DNA from: Rhodopirellula sp.
GTDB lineage: Bacteria; Planctomycetota; Planctomycetia; Pirellulales; Pirellulaceae
Direction of reading: 5' to 3'
DNA: 64,000 nt
Assembly: GCA_002689655.1 (NCBI GenBank)
Contig: NZHC01000076.1
Span: forward strand, 124,001 to 188,000
Position 1 is the first letter of the stretch. Each line of letters begins with the position of its first letter. Shown piece after piece: positions 1-10,507 of this stretch. Both the position numbers and the translations under genes were made by a program. The notes below the pieces were generated by a model. That model was not told the origin of the DNA. It saw only the letters and a program-made list of their open reading frames with translations, and ran no database searches.

Positions 1-2538
1 ACGTTCATCTTTCTGCCCACATGCCAAGGTTTGGCTGAAGAGTCCGGAAAGTATCTTGAACGTCCCAACATTGTCTTCATCCTGCTCGACAATATGGGAA
101 AAGACTGGTTAAGAAGCTACGGCAGCCAGGAAAATCAGACACCCAATATCGATCGACTATGCAATACAGGAATGAAATTCCGGAATTTCTATGTCACGCC
201 GGTGTGTAGCACCACACGAACCATGCTGCTGACGGGTCGATATCCCTTTCGTACTGGCTGGCACACACATCACGATTCTGCGATTTACGGCGGTGGATTT
301 CTCGACTGGGATCGTGAAATCTGTGTCGCGAGACTGCTACGGGATTCAGGCTACAAAACCTGCATTTCAGGTAAATGGCAGATCAATGATCTATTTGATC
401 CAGATCAACAGGACGCGTTAACAAAACATGGCTTCGAGCAACACTGCATCTGGCCGGAAGCGAAGCCAGGGCTACCTGGACACAAACAACGTTACTGGGA
501 CCCTTATGTCATTCGCGACGGGAAAAAACTCGACGCCACTGGAATGTTCGGACCCGATGTCTTTACCGAATACTCGATCGACTTCATGAAGCGTCACCGG
601 GACAAACCATTTCTTCTTTATCAATCTGCAATCCTGACGCACATACCTGTCACCACCACCCCGCACACTCCCAATGTAAATGCAACGGCAAGGGAAAAAT
701 TCGCTGGCATGGTGCATTACGCGGATCATTTGATAGGACAGATAACGCAGGCAATCACCGACCTGGAACTCCGTAATAACACGCTGATTTTCATTACCAC
801 GGACAACGGCACCGACAATGGCTCTGATCAGGGGATGATAGAAAGTCTAGGTGGCATGCGAAATGGACGAATCTCGGACGAAGGGATTTATTCGCTGACC
901 GAACGAGGCATCAACATGCCATTGATCGTTAATTGTCCAGGATGGATTACTGAAGCTCGCGAAAGCGATGCTTTACTCAATGCAGCCGACATCCTTCCCA
1001 CTCTCGTCGATCTTGCCAATGCGTCTACACCCGCAAAGTTAAAGATTGATGGAGTCAGCTTTGCAGAGATTCTTCGAGAACAATCCGATAGCTCGTGGGC
1101 CCGTCCTTGGACTTTCTCACAATACGCTGAGGATCGTGTCATACGTGATCAGCGTTACAAATTATATTCCAGCGGTCGTTTCTTCGACCTTGCCGTCGAT
1201 CCTTCAGAACAACGATTCATCTCACCTACTACCCAAACCCAATCTGAATCTGAGCGAAGATTGGCGTTACAACAGGTGCTTGATGCGTTTCCCGGGAATA
1301 ACCAATGGCCTTGGAAGTTCCGAAGCATCTCTGCACGCAAAGCACGCGCTGCAGCAGATGCTCCACGAAGAGCCGAATGGATAAGTAACGATGTCGCACC
1401 GCCCGAGTCTTTGGAAAAGTTTTTTCAATGCCCACCTGACTATGAATTACAGCTCGGCGATCACCGTTCACCATTGGATTCTGGAAATGGGGTACTGGTC
1501 ACAACACCTCAACAGTGGCAGCAACGGCGTTCAGAAATCTTGGACACCTGGCACCAAATCATGGGCCCATGGCCAGCCTTGGATGCGAACCCCAAGTTTG
1601 AGCAGATTGCTGTCACACGCCGCAAAAACATTACCCAACGACAACTGAAACTGGGCATTGGCATCGGTCGTGAAATGGTTGATGCCTTCATGTTAATCCC
1701 GGATGGCGATGGTCCATTCCCTGCAGTGGTCGTGCCGTACTACGATGCCCAGACCGGCATTGGTAAGGGTGTTGAGTTGCGGGATTTTGGCTGGCAATTG
1801 GCAAAACGCGGTTTTGTCACGCTATCCATTGGCAAACCAAACTCCGGGATCAACTTTGACAATCCGCGTGAAGCAGGACACCGTGGCCAATACTTTGGCA
1901 GCGAAGGTAAAGTTGTCAAAACCCAACCCCTGTCGGCTCTCGCCTTTGCCGCTGCTAACGCACACACGTTTCTTGCGTCCCGTCCTGAGGTATATCCGGA
2001 TCGGATCGGCATCGTGGGCCATTCATTCGGAGGTAAGTGGTCCTTATTTGCCTCATGCCTCTACGAAAAATTTGCGTGTGCAGCCTGGTCCGATGCCGGA
2101 ATTGTTTTCGATGAACGTGACCGCAGAAAAGAGAACCCCGGGGGCTCAGTGAATTACTGGGACGCTTGGTACTTGGGCTTTGAACTTGGTAAAGAGAACA
2201 CGTCAACGCAATCACAACGCTTCCGCAAATTGCCCAGTGAGGGAGAACCACGTACAGGATCCTACAAAACACTGATTGAAGGTGGGCACGATCTCACCGA
2301 ACTCCACGCATTGATGGCTCCACGGCCCATTCTCGTTTCGGGAGGTACTGCTGATCGCCCGGAACGCTGGCCTGCCCTGAATCACCTGATATCTATCAAC
2401 AAGTTACTTGGCTACGAGAATCGTGTTGCCATGACCAACCGAGATACGCACGGCCCCAACCCTGAGTCGAATCAGCAGATCTACGAATTCTTCGATTGGT
2501 GGCTAAAAGAATCCCAAAGCCAGCCCAGCGAGCAATAA
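1..2538 (+). CDS. Sulfatase (N-terminal) fused to alpha/beta-hydrolase/acetyl-xylan-esterase-like domain (C-terminal); 5' end cut by window edge
   Basis: NIVFILLDNMG and TDNGTDNG sulfatase metal-site-type motifs, CSTTRTMLLTGRYPFRTG active-site region; C-terminal GHSFGG nucleophile elbow and terminal THGPNPES His. The frame is open upstream of the TTG at 31 (TFIFLPTCQG-LAEES, signal-peptide-like), so the real start lies outside the window. Confidence 0.9.
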   Translation, partial: TFIFLPTCQGLAEESGKYLERPNIVFILLDNMGKDWLRSYGSQENQTPNIDRLCNTGMKFRNFYVTPVCSTTRTMLLTGRYPFRTGWHTHHDSAIYGGGFLDWDREICVARLLRDSGYKTCISGKWQINDLFDPDQQDALTKHGFEQHCIWPEAKPGLPGHKQRYWDPYVIRDGKKLDATGMFGPDVFTEYSIDFMKRHRDKPFLLYQSAILTHIPVTTTPHTPNVNATAREKFAGMVHYADHLIGQITQAITDLELRNNTLIFITTDNGTDNGSDQGMIESLGGMRNGRISDEGIYSLTERGINMPLIVNCPGWITEARESDALLNAADILPTLVDLANASTPAKLKIDGVSFAEILREQSDSSWARPWTFSQYAEDRVIRDQRYKLYSSGRFFDLAVDPSEQRFISPTTQTQSESERRLALQQVLDAFPGNNQWPWKFRSISARKARAAADAPRRAEWISNDVAPPESLEKFFQCPPDYELQLGDHRSPLDSGNGVLVTTPQQWQQRRSEILDTWHQIMGPWPALDANPKFEQIAVTRRKNITQRQLKLGIGIGREMVDAFMLIPDGDGPFPAVVVPYYDAQTGIGKGVELRDFGWQLAKRGFVTLSIGKPNSGINFDNPREAGHRGQYFGSEGKVVKTQPLSALAFAAANAHTFLASRPEVYPDRIGIVGHSFGGKWSLFASCLYEKFACAAWSDAGIVFDERDRRKENPGGSVNYWDAWYLGFELGKENTSTQSQRFRKLPSEGEPRTGSYKTLIEGGHDLTELHALMAPRPILVSGGTADRPERWPALNHLISINKLLGYENRVAMTNRDTHGPNPESNQQIYEFFDWWLKESQSQPSEQ

Positions 2539-2684
2539 TATTCGCAGCCCACCCCAACGGAAAAATCCTCCCACTGATCTGACTGTACGATCTTATCGGG
2601 GCTGACTATGATTCTGCAAAATCGAGTGCACGATTACCGGATCCATTTGATTGATTTCCGGAATACTCAGAAACACCAACAGCA

Positions 2685-3662
2685 ATGCCACAGAACTCCA
2701 ACGACGGCCAGGCATCTATCTCTTACAAGCCGCTGGTGCAGGATGCGATTGTTCTGACTGGCCCAACGGCATCAGGCAAGAGTGCAACAGCCATTGCTTT
2801 GGCACAGATCATCAATGGCGAAATCATTTCACTTGATTCGATTGCTGTTTACCGTGGAATGGATATTGGGTCAGCCAAGCCCACGATCGAAGATCAGCGT
2901 GCTGTGCCCCACCATCTCATTGATTTGGTGGAACCGACCGAAGATTTCAGTGTCGCATGTTATCTCTCCGCAGCACACGCGACCGTCGAACAAATCCGCC
3001 AAAGAGGTCGCCACCCAATTTTTGTCGGTGGCACTCCAATGTTTTTAAAAGGAGTTCTGCGCGGCTTCGACCCCGGACCACCTGCCGACTGGAGTTTCCG
3101 CAAAGCAGTGGAATCAGATTTGGAGAGTCATGGAATAGAAGCTCTAAGACAGCGACTACAGCAGGTTGATCCATTAGCCGCGCACCGCATCGGACCAAAT
3201 GATGCCCGTAGAATGATCCGTGCCTTGGAAGTTTCTCATCAAACTGGTGTCCCCATCAGCCATCGCCAAATTCAGTTTGATCATTATCAAGATCCGAATG
3301 AATGCAACGTATTCACTCTGAATTGGCAGCGATCACACCTACATGAACGAATCAACAAGCGTGTCGAACAAATGTTCGAAGATGGATTCATTGCTGAAGT
3401 ACGAAGCCTACTCGAAGCACACGGAACGCTGTCACGCACTGCCGCACAGGCGGTGGGCTACCGAGAGATCATGGAGTGGATTTCAAAAGACGGGGAAAAC
3501 ACGAACGTGCTGACCGAAGAAGTGTCCGCCCACACTCGCCAATTAGCTCGCCGCCAAGAAACCTGGTTACGCTCGTTCGCAGAACGGCGAATCATTGATG
3601 TAGGTAAAACAGATGAGCCTGAAGCAATCGCTCAAAGAATCGCTCAAAATTTGTTCAATTGA
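2685..3662 (+). CDS. miaA: tRNA dimethylallyltransferase
   Basis: GPTASGKS P-loop, LDSIAVYRGMDIGSAKP, VPHHLIDLVEP, AQAVGYREIMEW motifs; about 325 aa. Confidence 0.95.
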   Translation: MPQNSNDGQASISYKPLVQDAIVLTGPTASGKSATAIALAQIINGEIISLDSIAVYRGMDIGSAKPTIEDQRAVPHHLIDLVEPTEDFSVACYLSAAHATVEQIRQRGRHPIFVGGTPMFLKGVLRGFDPGPPADWSFRKAVESDLESHGIEALRQRLQQVDPLAAHRIGPNDARRMIRALEVSHQTGVPISHRQIQFDHYQDPNECNVFTLNWQRSHLHERINKRVEQMFEDGFIAEVRSLLEAHGTLSRTAAQAVGYREIMEWISKDGENTNVLTEEVSAHTRQLARRQETWLRSFAERRIIDVGKTDEPEAIAQRIAQNLFN

Positions 3663-3760
3663 GCATGGCAATGCTCATCATTCGCTTTGTGGTTGAAATT
3701 CTTCCAGGCCATGTAATTACAACGCGTTCCGGAATCACACATCGTTTAACGCAGTAGTAT

Positions 3761-4687
3761 TCAAGTAACCAGACCCTTGGTCACTGTCATAAAGACATCT
3801 TCCAAGGTGGGGTCACGATCATTGAACGATTTCATGCGCACGCCTGCGTTTATCATTTCCTCCATCAAAGTTGCCAAGCCCTCATCGTCTGTTTGCAGTT
3901 CCGCAATCACGGCTGTCGGCGCCATTTCGATCGATCTCAAATCCGGACTGCTACGCAAAATAGACATCCCTGCCTCTTCACCCGTGACAAATTGGATCTC
4001 AACAATTCGATTACGGCGAATCTGCCGATAGACACTTTCAATCGGTCCATGCATCAGCAACTGGCCGCGTTCGATGATCCCAATGGAAGTGCAGCAATCA
4101 GCCAACTCCGTCAGAATATGACTACTGATCAAGATAGTTTTTCCCATCTTCCTTAATTCTTTTAGAAGTGCTTTCACTTCAACTCGTGCACGTGGATCAA
4201 GACCGCTTGCTGGCTCATCGAGAATGAGAACGGGTGGATCGTGCACCAAAGTTTTCGCTAGACACAGCCTCTGTTTCATTCCGCGTGACAAACCATTGAC
4301 AAAGTCATCACGTTTATGAGTCAGATCCAGTAGTTCAAGCACGTTGTCAATGATATTTTTTCGTTCTACACGGCCAATCCGATAAGCAACGGCAAAGAAG
4401 TCGAGAAACTCCCAAACTCTCATTCCATCGTAAACACCAAAGTTGTCAGGCATATAACCGACTGACTGACGCACACCTACAGGATCACCCATAACATCGC
4501 ACCCTGCCACCTCGCCGCGACCACGACTTGCCCGAAGTAGCGTTGCGAGAAAACGAATTGTGGTGCTTTTCCCCGCACCATTGGGTCCGATGAACCCGAA
4601 AGTCTCACCAGCGGCGATATGCAAGTCAATCGATTCGACTGCGGTGAAATCACCATAATCCTTGCCAAAACCCTTGAGTGTGATCAT
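3761..4687 (-). CDS. ABC transporter ATP-binding protein
   Basis: Walker A GPNGAGKST, signature LSRGMKQRL, Walker B VLILDEPASGLDP. ORF opens at a TTG at 4750 but ATG at 4687 (MITLKGFGKDYG) is the likely start. Confidence 0.93.
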   Translation of the reverse strand: MITLKGFGKDYGDFTAVESIDLHIAAGETFGFIGPNGAGKSTTIRFLATLLRASRGRGEVAGCDVMGDPVGVRQSVGYMPDNFGVYDGMRVWEFLDFFAVAYRIGRVERKNIIDNVLELLDLTHKRDDFVNGLSRGMKQRLCLAKTLVHDPPVLILDEPASGLDPRARVEVKALLKELRKMGKTILISSHILTELADCCTSIGIIERGQLLMHGPIESVYRQIRRNRIVEIQFVTGEEAGMSILRSSPDLRSIEMAPTAVIAELQTDDEGLATLMEEMINAGVRMKSFNDRDPTLEDVFMTVTKGLVT

Positions 4688-4746
4688 GCGTCGTTTCTGA
4701 TTTTTCGGAAGGTAAGTTCGGAAACAGATATCGTCAAAAAAAGAAC

Positions 4747-7158
4747 TCAAGGTGTTTTGAGATCCGAGTCTTTCAAGACTCTTATGTCCGCTTTCGGAAG
4801 ATTTACATCAGGCACTGGAGAAGGCCATGGACTGTAATCTAAATGGGCCAAAACTGTTGTCGTGGACGACACTTGGGTCGCCGAAGGCGTGATTGTCATG
4901 CCAGGCAACGAACCACCAACCCGTGCAACCAATCTGGCTGATCCGGGGGCGATCGCATCACCTCTCACCAACGCCCGTTCCAGTAAGTTCATTTCCTCGG
5001 ACAAACTCTCCCCGATTTCTTCATCGGTAGCTGGACGAAAACGCAGCTTGGTGCTGGATTGCCCAGGGCAGGGTCCAACATTCGCGATCTCCATTTCCCC
5101 AAGCGGGTCTTTTCGAATCACAACGGCATCAAATAACTCTCGATCTGTTCCGTTAACGAGATTTCCATTGGCTTCCAATGAAAGTGCTCCACCCAACGAA
5201 AACATTTGCTCAGCATGCACCATACGAATTTGATTACTACCAACAATCATTCCGGACAGGATAGGTCCTTCGGCGTAACCAGTTTTGAACACGGCAGAAA
5301 TAGGTGCCGCGTCAGTTCCCTGCCGAATCGGTAGAGCAGCCGCCCCTGGCGTGTCAAACGCAATGTCATAGGTGCTGGATAGAGAGTTGTAGATCGCTGT
5401 GACGCGTGTCAGATGGGCACGATCACAGCCTGCCTGCGTTTCCAACAAGCCAAGCTCAGTTTGTGATCGCGCAAAACCAATATCCAAGCGTGCCTCACGA
5501 GCAACCCAAATCGCGCCGCCGATCGCAATGACCGGGACCGCAAGCCACGCATATTCAAGCTTTCCCAACATCCTGAAGATGAGGTAATTGACAGGAATCA
5601 GGAGGCACAAATAGTAGCCAAGCGATCGGAACACGAGCGAGGAATCTGGGATTTCGATCCCTGCTTTGGACCGCAACGTTTCTCTGCAAAGACGCATTAC
5701 ATCGCTACTGTCCGACCAGCCACCAATACCTGAAAGCGTATCAACTTGCGTGTAGGCGTCTTGCCCGCTTAGAAATGCGGTTGACGGTCGCTTGACCACC
5801 TCAGCCACAATCGGCAATACGGCATCTCGCGCCGCGATTCGAAAACGCGTATTCATCGTCGGATCGGCGAATACCTTTTCACTACCATTCGGTAATACGT
5901 AGGTCCGTAGATTCATTCTTCCCGAGCCATCAACTTTCTGGACTGGGTCACACCGACGTGCAGGTCGCAACAATAACACTGAGTTAACGAAACTGTCGTA
6001 AGATTTCCAGGAGGTCAACCAATCGCTCAAGAGATCGCAACGCGACTGTACCACTCGACCACTTCCTGCGCGGCGCGACACAATCAGATTGCCACTTCCA
6101 TCGATTACATCAGTACCTGCAATTGCAACACCATCGATTGCAACTCGACTTTCACGACCTTTCAATAGAGCCACTTGCTGGTCTGTCGAAGAGTCCTCTG
6201 GAACCTGCCAATTGAGAAGTAATTCTGTTGCCGCATCTACGTCCAACTCGATATTTCCAGTAGGCCTCAGCGGTAACAAATCAGCAAGACCAGACTTATT
6301 GATTGAGTCGGCTGCTGCGGCGCCATTGACGATCAATTGCCCACCATAATGCACCCAATCTGCGAGAGCCGTTTGCTGGCGTGGTGTGAGAGCTTCCGGG
6401 GGCAGATCGTCCCAGAAGACAACAGCAGTATTGGTCCAATCCAACATTGTCTCCGCCAATGGCAAAGGCAGAGGGTAATAATCTTCGGGAGAAGGCGCCA
6501 CAACCCTGTAATTGATCACCGGTTCGCCCATATCGAAACTGGTCTCGTCACGAATTGCCCGGGTCCAATCAGAGACCTGAAACCGCGTGAATCGCTCGGG
6601 CCGTTGCGTCAAAACCACGAAGAAATACTCCGCTGCCGCCATTCTCGTAAACGGATAGGCGCCAGTTGAGAAAGACTCCGCACGTTCCGATGACACAAAA
6701 CGGTTACTTAAATAACACTTCGCTTTTCCCTCAAAAAACCGCTTCGGTGTATACGTACGATAATCGATTTCTTTATTCTGCCCCCTGGGCATCACCACCG
6801 GTCGACGGGAAATCATGCTGCCACGACGCAAGGCCTGGGTATCACTCCAACTCGCCTGTTTTCCACTTTGCAAAGATGGTCCCTCGACCATCCCGGAAAG
6901 ACTATTCAAGTCACCCCGTGAATCAGAATTATTGCTTTTCAAAGACTGAACAGCAGTGAACCAATGTCCGGGCTTGATCCCTGACGTGGTGATTTTCTCA
7001 TCGGTCGGATAGGGCATGGGTCGCCCTGCCACAAAATCTTCCGCATTCAACTCAGAATCCACATCAGGATTCACGGTTGACTCTGTCCGACAGCCGTCAC
7101 AGCCCACGATCAAAGGAAAGGATAAAACCGCAAAGAGGAGAGGAAAACGCGGCATCAA
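4747..7158 (-). CDS. Large predicted lipoprotein/membrane protein, probably working with the adjacent ABC ATPase
   Basis: 803-aa ORF, lipobox-like LSFPLIVGCDGC near N-terminus, TM helices around residues 520-560, directly upstream of and co-directional with the ABC ATPase gene. Confidence 0.65.
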   Translation of the reverse strand: MMPRFPLLFAVLSFPLIVGCDGCRTESTVNPDVDSELNAEDFVAGRPMPYPTDEKITTSGIKPGHWFTAVQSLKSNNSDSRGDLNSLSGMVEGPSLQSGKQASWSDTQALRRGSMISRRPVVMPRGQNKEIDYRTYTPKRFFEGKAKCYLSNRFVSSERAESFSTGAYPFTRMAAAEYFFVVLTQRPERFTRFQVSDWTRAIRDETSFDMGEPVINYRVVAPSPEDYYPLPLPLAETMLDWTNTAVVFWDDLPPEALTPRQQTALADWVHYGGQLIVNGAAAADSINKSGLADLLPLRPTGNIELDVDAATELLLNWQVPEDSSTDQQVALLKGRESRVAIDGVAIAGTDVIDGSGNLIVSRRAGSGRVVQSRCDLLSDWLTSWKSYDSFVNSVLLLRPARRCDPVQKVDGSGRMNLRTYVLPNGSEKVFADPTMNTRFRIAARDAVLPIVAEVVKRPSTAFLSGQDAYTQVDTLSGIGGWSDSSDVMRLCRETLRSKAGIEIPDSSLVFRSLGYYLCLLIPVNYLIFRMLGKLEYAWLAVPVIAIGGAIWVAREARLDIGFARSQTELGLLETQAGCDRAHLTRVTAIYNSLSSTYDIAFDTPGAAALPIRQGTDAAPISAVFKTGYAEGPILSGMIVGSNQIRMVHAEQMFSLGGALSLEANGNLVNGTDRELFDAVVIRKDPLGEMEIANVGPCPGQSSTKLRFRPATDEEIGESLSEEMNLLERALVRGDAIAPGSARLVARVGGSLPGMTITPSATQVSSTTTVLAHLDYSPWPSPVPDVNLPKADIRVLKDSDLKTP

Positions 7159-7230
7159 TTAATGCGACTCGGAATAAAGGAAGAGCAAGCGTCTGGTGTA
7201 TGCATTCTAGCCGAAATCGGTGTAAGCCGG

Positions 7231-7557
7231 TTACCAACCCATGACCATGTTTGACTCAATCGCTTTTCTTGCATGCTCCAGATCACTGCCAGTTTCCATG
7301 CGATACAAACGAATCGCATTCACTTTGTCACCTGCGGAGCGACTCAGACACTCACGAGCCACCGCACACGGGTCCAGTTTAGGAGTGGTCAACCCGAGAG
7401 CACCTTTGCTGATAACCCAAGTATCTCGTGGCCGCTTTGTTAAACGAACCACGTCATCCGTTGGATAAGCATCTGCCACAACACCTCGGGCAGCAGACTC
7501 ATCATCGGCCCAAGTGATGATGATATGAGACTCTGTCTCGATTTCAAAAAGCGGCAT
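7231..7557 (-). CDS. Small protein with ribosomal L7/L12 C-terminal-like segment
   Basis: C-terminal GDKVNAIRLYRMETGSDLEHARKAIE resembles the L7/L12 CTD helix pattern; ATG start. Confidence 0.45.
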   Translation of the reverse strand: MPLFEIETESHIIITWADDESAARGVVADAYPTDDVVRLTKRPRDTWVISKGALGLTTPKLDPCAVARECLSRSAGDKVNAIRLYRMETGSDLEHARKAIESNMVMGW

Positions 7558-8496
7558 CGTCCGTCTCCCGCAGCCTATTTAGTCACTAAAAACATGCGGA
7601 AAATATTACCGCAAGACCATGATACCGAGGCCTGTCCTTGATGCAAAACCTATTCGCATTGCAGCCACCATACAAATGGCCCATATCAACGAATTCTGGC
7701 CTGCTAGTCCGGGTGGACTGCCAAACGTTGAACACATCGTATCGACGCCCCTGGGATCAATCACAAAAGCCTGAACCGATCCTGCTTCCTAGACCACAGT
7801 TGGGTAGTTTCAGCAAGCTTTGCTTATGAATCAAATCCCACAAGGTATTAAGTAGACTGCCGGAATAGAGAAACAGTAGGTGGCTCTGCCCCGTCTTTCC
7901 GCAGCGACTGACAGGTGAGCTCTGTGTGCCAAAAAGTTCGCCTGCACCTGCAATAACGTGAAATTGCTTGGCGTGATTCCGAATAAATCCCCCTTCGGAC
8001 GATGCAGTCGCCCTGGACGACTCTCCCCAAACTCGGCACTACTACCATCGATGATGCCGAATCCCATTTCCGCGAAGGCACAGGAAGCCAAAAGCTACGA
8101 CGCTGGCCGAGACCACCCCCCATTGCGTGACACCCATGCTGCGCAAGTAACACGATAACTCAGTCCATGCTTCAAAGAACCAAGCGTTCGGCAATTCATT
8201 GGTAATGATCAGTTCGAACATGGTAAGCCCACTTTGAGCAACAGCCAGCTGCCTCACCCAGCATCGATCTAAAGTGAATTTGCTTTTTACGAGGTGAACA
8301 TATGCTGCACTACTGGAAGGCTAGTACAGTTCGCACGAGATTTTTTTGATTAAAACCCGTTATTTAACGCAAATCTTGCCTCTGAAACCGTTCCAATCGT
8401 CAAACTCCAACTTTCGGCCAAGTTGGTCAGAAAAACCGGTTCCAGAAAGGCCTTGCGAGTATCGGGTGTGTCGATATACTTTTCCCTCCAGCCATT

Positions 8497-8570
8497 GGCG
8501 CGGTAGCTCAATTGGTTAGAGCCCCGGACTGTCGATCCGGAGGTTGCGGGTTCGAGTCCCGTCCGCGTCG
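8497..8570 (+). tRNA. tRNA-Asp (anticodon GTC)
   Basis: Acceptor GGCGCGG/CCGCGTC with one G-U, D arm GCTC..GAGC, anticodon arm CCGGA-CTGTCGA-TCCGG, T arm GCGGG-TTCGAGT-CCCGT, discriminator G; CCA not encoded. Confidence 0.95.
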
Positions 8571-8617
8571 CTTCTTTAAACCCAGCCGATTCCGCCACTT
8601 ACGCGGAAACCGAGCAA

Positions 8618-9160
8618 GTGCTCGTGCCACGTCGCAAAAAGGGCGCCCCGCCCAGCTACCGCCTTCATAAGGCCACCGGGCAAGCCGTCGTCACCATCAA
8701 CCGCAAGGATATCTACTTAGGGCCACACGAGTCGGCCGACAGCCGATCTCATTACGCACAGTTGATCGCGGAGTCGGTCAGCAACACTGACAGCTCGGCT
8801 GATGTCCAGATCGCTCGCGACGGTGGGTTCACCATCGTCGAACTCTGCGAACGCTTTCTCACTCAGCACGCCCTCTTGTGGTATGTCAAGAACGGACGCC
8901 CGACCAACGAGATCGACGCGATCAAGAACATCATCCGTGACCTGCGGGCCCTCTATGGTCATTTGCCCGTTGATCAGTTCGGCCCACTCTCGCTGAACAC
9001 AATCCGCCAGCAGTGGATTGATGGCGGCCATGCTCGCACGACCGTCAATAAGAATACCGGTCGGCTGAAGCGGATCTTCAAGTGGGGTGTTGCCGAAAAG
9101 TTGGTTCAGCCCGGAACTTATCAAGCACTCCAAGCCGCCGAGGGCTTCCGCCTTGAGGCG
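8618..9160 (+). pseudogene. Truncated tyrosine recombinase (integrase) N-terminal fragment, catalytic domain missing
   Basis: SYRLHKATGQAVVTINRKDIYLGPHES arm-type N-terminus and a core-binding-like segment (FTIVELCERFLTQH...VNKNTGRLKRIFKWGVAEKLV); the recombinase-like sequence ends near 9145-9160 with no R..HxxR..Y catalytic region. GTG start 48 nt after the tRNA. Confidence 0.75.
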
Positions 9161-10346
9161 TCTCCGGGCACAAGACGAAAATTCTCCCAGCAGCCCGCGA
9201 GCGAAGCGGTTGTGAAGCGACGGAGGTTACGCGATTGCCGATGGCTTCCAACGCATCACGATAGCGATCCGTCGCCTTCGCATTTCCCAGCGGGCCGTAT
9301 CGAGAGTGGAGAGTGCTCAGTCGTTTCAGAGTGTCGGCCAACAACTCGTCGTTGTACTTGGAGCTTATCAGCGACTCCGATACGTCGGTCAGTCTATCGG
9401 CCTGCACGGTCAAGCGGCCCAGGATCGACTCCAACTCGTTGGCGGCCGTTTCGATGACTCCGCCCAGCTGGTCATAGTCCCGTTGATTATTTACCGAATA
9501 AGATGTACCCCAGACTCGGTAGCGGATCATCTTGATTTCGTGGGCAAGACGCTCGGAAGCGGATTGAGGCGCGGGAATCGGTCGCCAGGCCGTTTCCAAC
9601 GTCGATCCGATTTGCTCCGCGGCGGAGAGCAGCAAGTAGAGCGATTTTTGCAACTTCACATTGTTCAGTTTGCTGTTTCCCATAAGTCGTTTGGCCGCAT
9701 CAATGACCTGCTGCGCTGGCGCAGTCACCTCGCTCTTTATACGATCCTTCAGCGATGAAAACTGCTCTTCTGATAGCGGTCCAATCGTGATGGCGCGTGT
9801 CGCTAACGATTGGCAACCTGTCCTGAAGCCGTTCAGTCGCGGTATCGAATTATCCCTCGATCTTTCGTCGCTGATCGATTCCATTTGAGCGAGCACCGCA
9901 TCGACAGCAGGCTGGAAATTGTCCAGCACCTTGTCGGGCGAGTCCTCGTTTTTCAAGTAAGTCTTGACGGCCTCGAGCGGTATCTTTTCGCGGCTCAAGT
10001 AAAGCCCGACACCGATGCTGGCCATCGCCAAAATCCCCAACAACGCGATCGCTGCACGAATCAGACTCTTGCGTTGACGATCCAGTGTGCCGGAAACTTG
10101 ACTGGCGATTTTTTGCCACAGACGACGTTTCGGCCGACGCACAGGCTCGGTAATAACCACGGCGGGCGGAAGTTCGTCAAATACGGACGTGCTGACCGCT
10201 GACAACGATTGTCCTTTGGCGGGCAACTGGATCGTTCGACGGCATCCCGGGCAGACCGCCCGCGAAGCGACATCAAGCCTGCGAATCTTCATCGACAACC
10301 CGCACGCGGGGCACTCGATTAAATCAGAATCAGCGGAAGTGGACAT
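9078..10346 (-). CDS. Zinc-ribbon single-TM hypothetical protein; C-terminus reads into the antisense of the integrase remnant
   Basis: CPACG...CPGCRR zinc ribbon, TM helix AAIALLGILAMASIGVGLYL; last ~30 aa are antisense to the integrase fragment. Confidence 0.65.
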   Translation of the reverse strand: MSTSADSDLIECPACGLSMKIRRLDVASRAVCPGCRRTIQLPAKGQSLSAVSTSVFDELPPAVVITEPVRRPKRRLWQKIASQVSGTLDRQRKSLIRAAIALLGILAMASIGVGLYLSREKIPLEAVKTYLKNEDSPDKVLDNFQPAVDAVLAQMESISDERSRDNSIPRLNGFRTGCQSLATRAITIGPLSEEQFSSLKDRIKSEVTAPAQQVIDAAKRLMGNSKLNNVKLQKSLYLLLSAAEQIGSTLETAWRPIPAPQSASERLAHEIKMIRYRVWGTSYSVNNQRDYDQLGGVIETAANELESILGRLTVQADRLTDVSESLISSKYNDELLADTLKRLSTLHSRYGPLGNAKATDRYRDALEAIGNRVTSVASQPLRSRAAGRIFVLCPETPQGGSPRRLGVLDKFRAEPTFRQHPT

Positions 10347-10507
10347 TGCAGATCCTATTCGATGTGGTCGCGGAAGCGTCCACCGATCGACGTGAAAGAA
10401 TCAGAATTTTTCGCCTCTCCGAATATTAGCAGAACACACTTCGGATCGCCGACAGTACCTTCCAGGATTTTCATTCCCCTTCGGAATTAAAATTAACCAG
10501 TTCTGTG

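Noticed and set aside
7560-8496. Several overlapping ORFs (7638-7829 +, 7831-8091 -, 7848-8153 -, 8042-8257 -)
   Set aside because: No recognisable motifs and mutually overlapping frames. A decayed membrane protein with a frameshift near 8090 is possible (GVTQWGVVSASVVAFGFLC then AEMGFGIIDG), but I cannot support it without a homology search.
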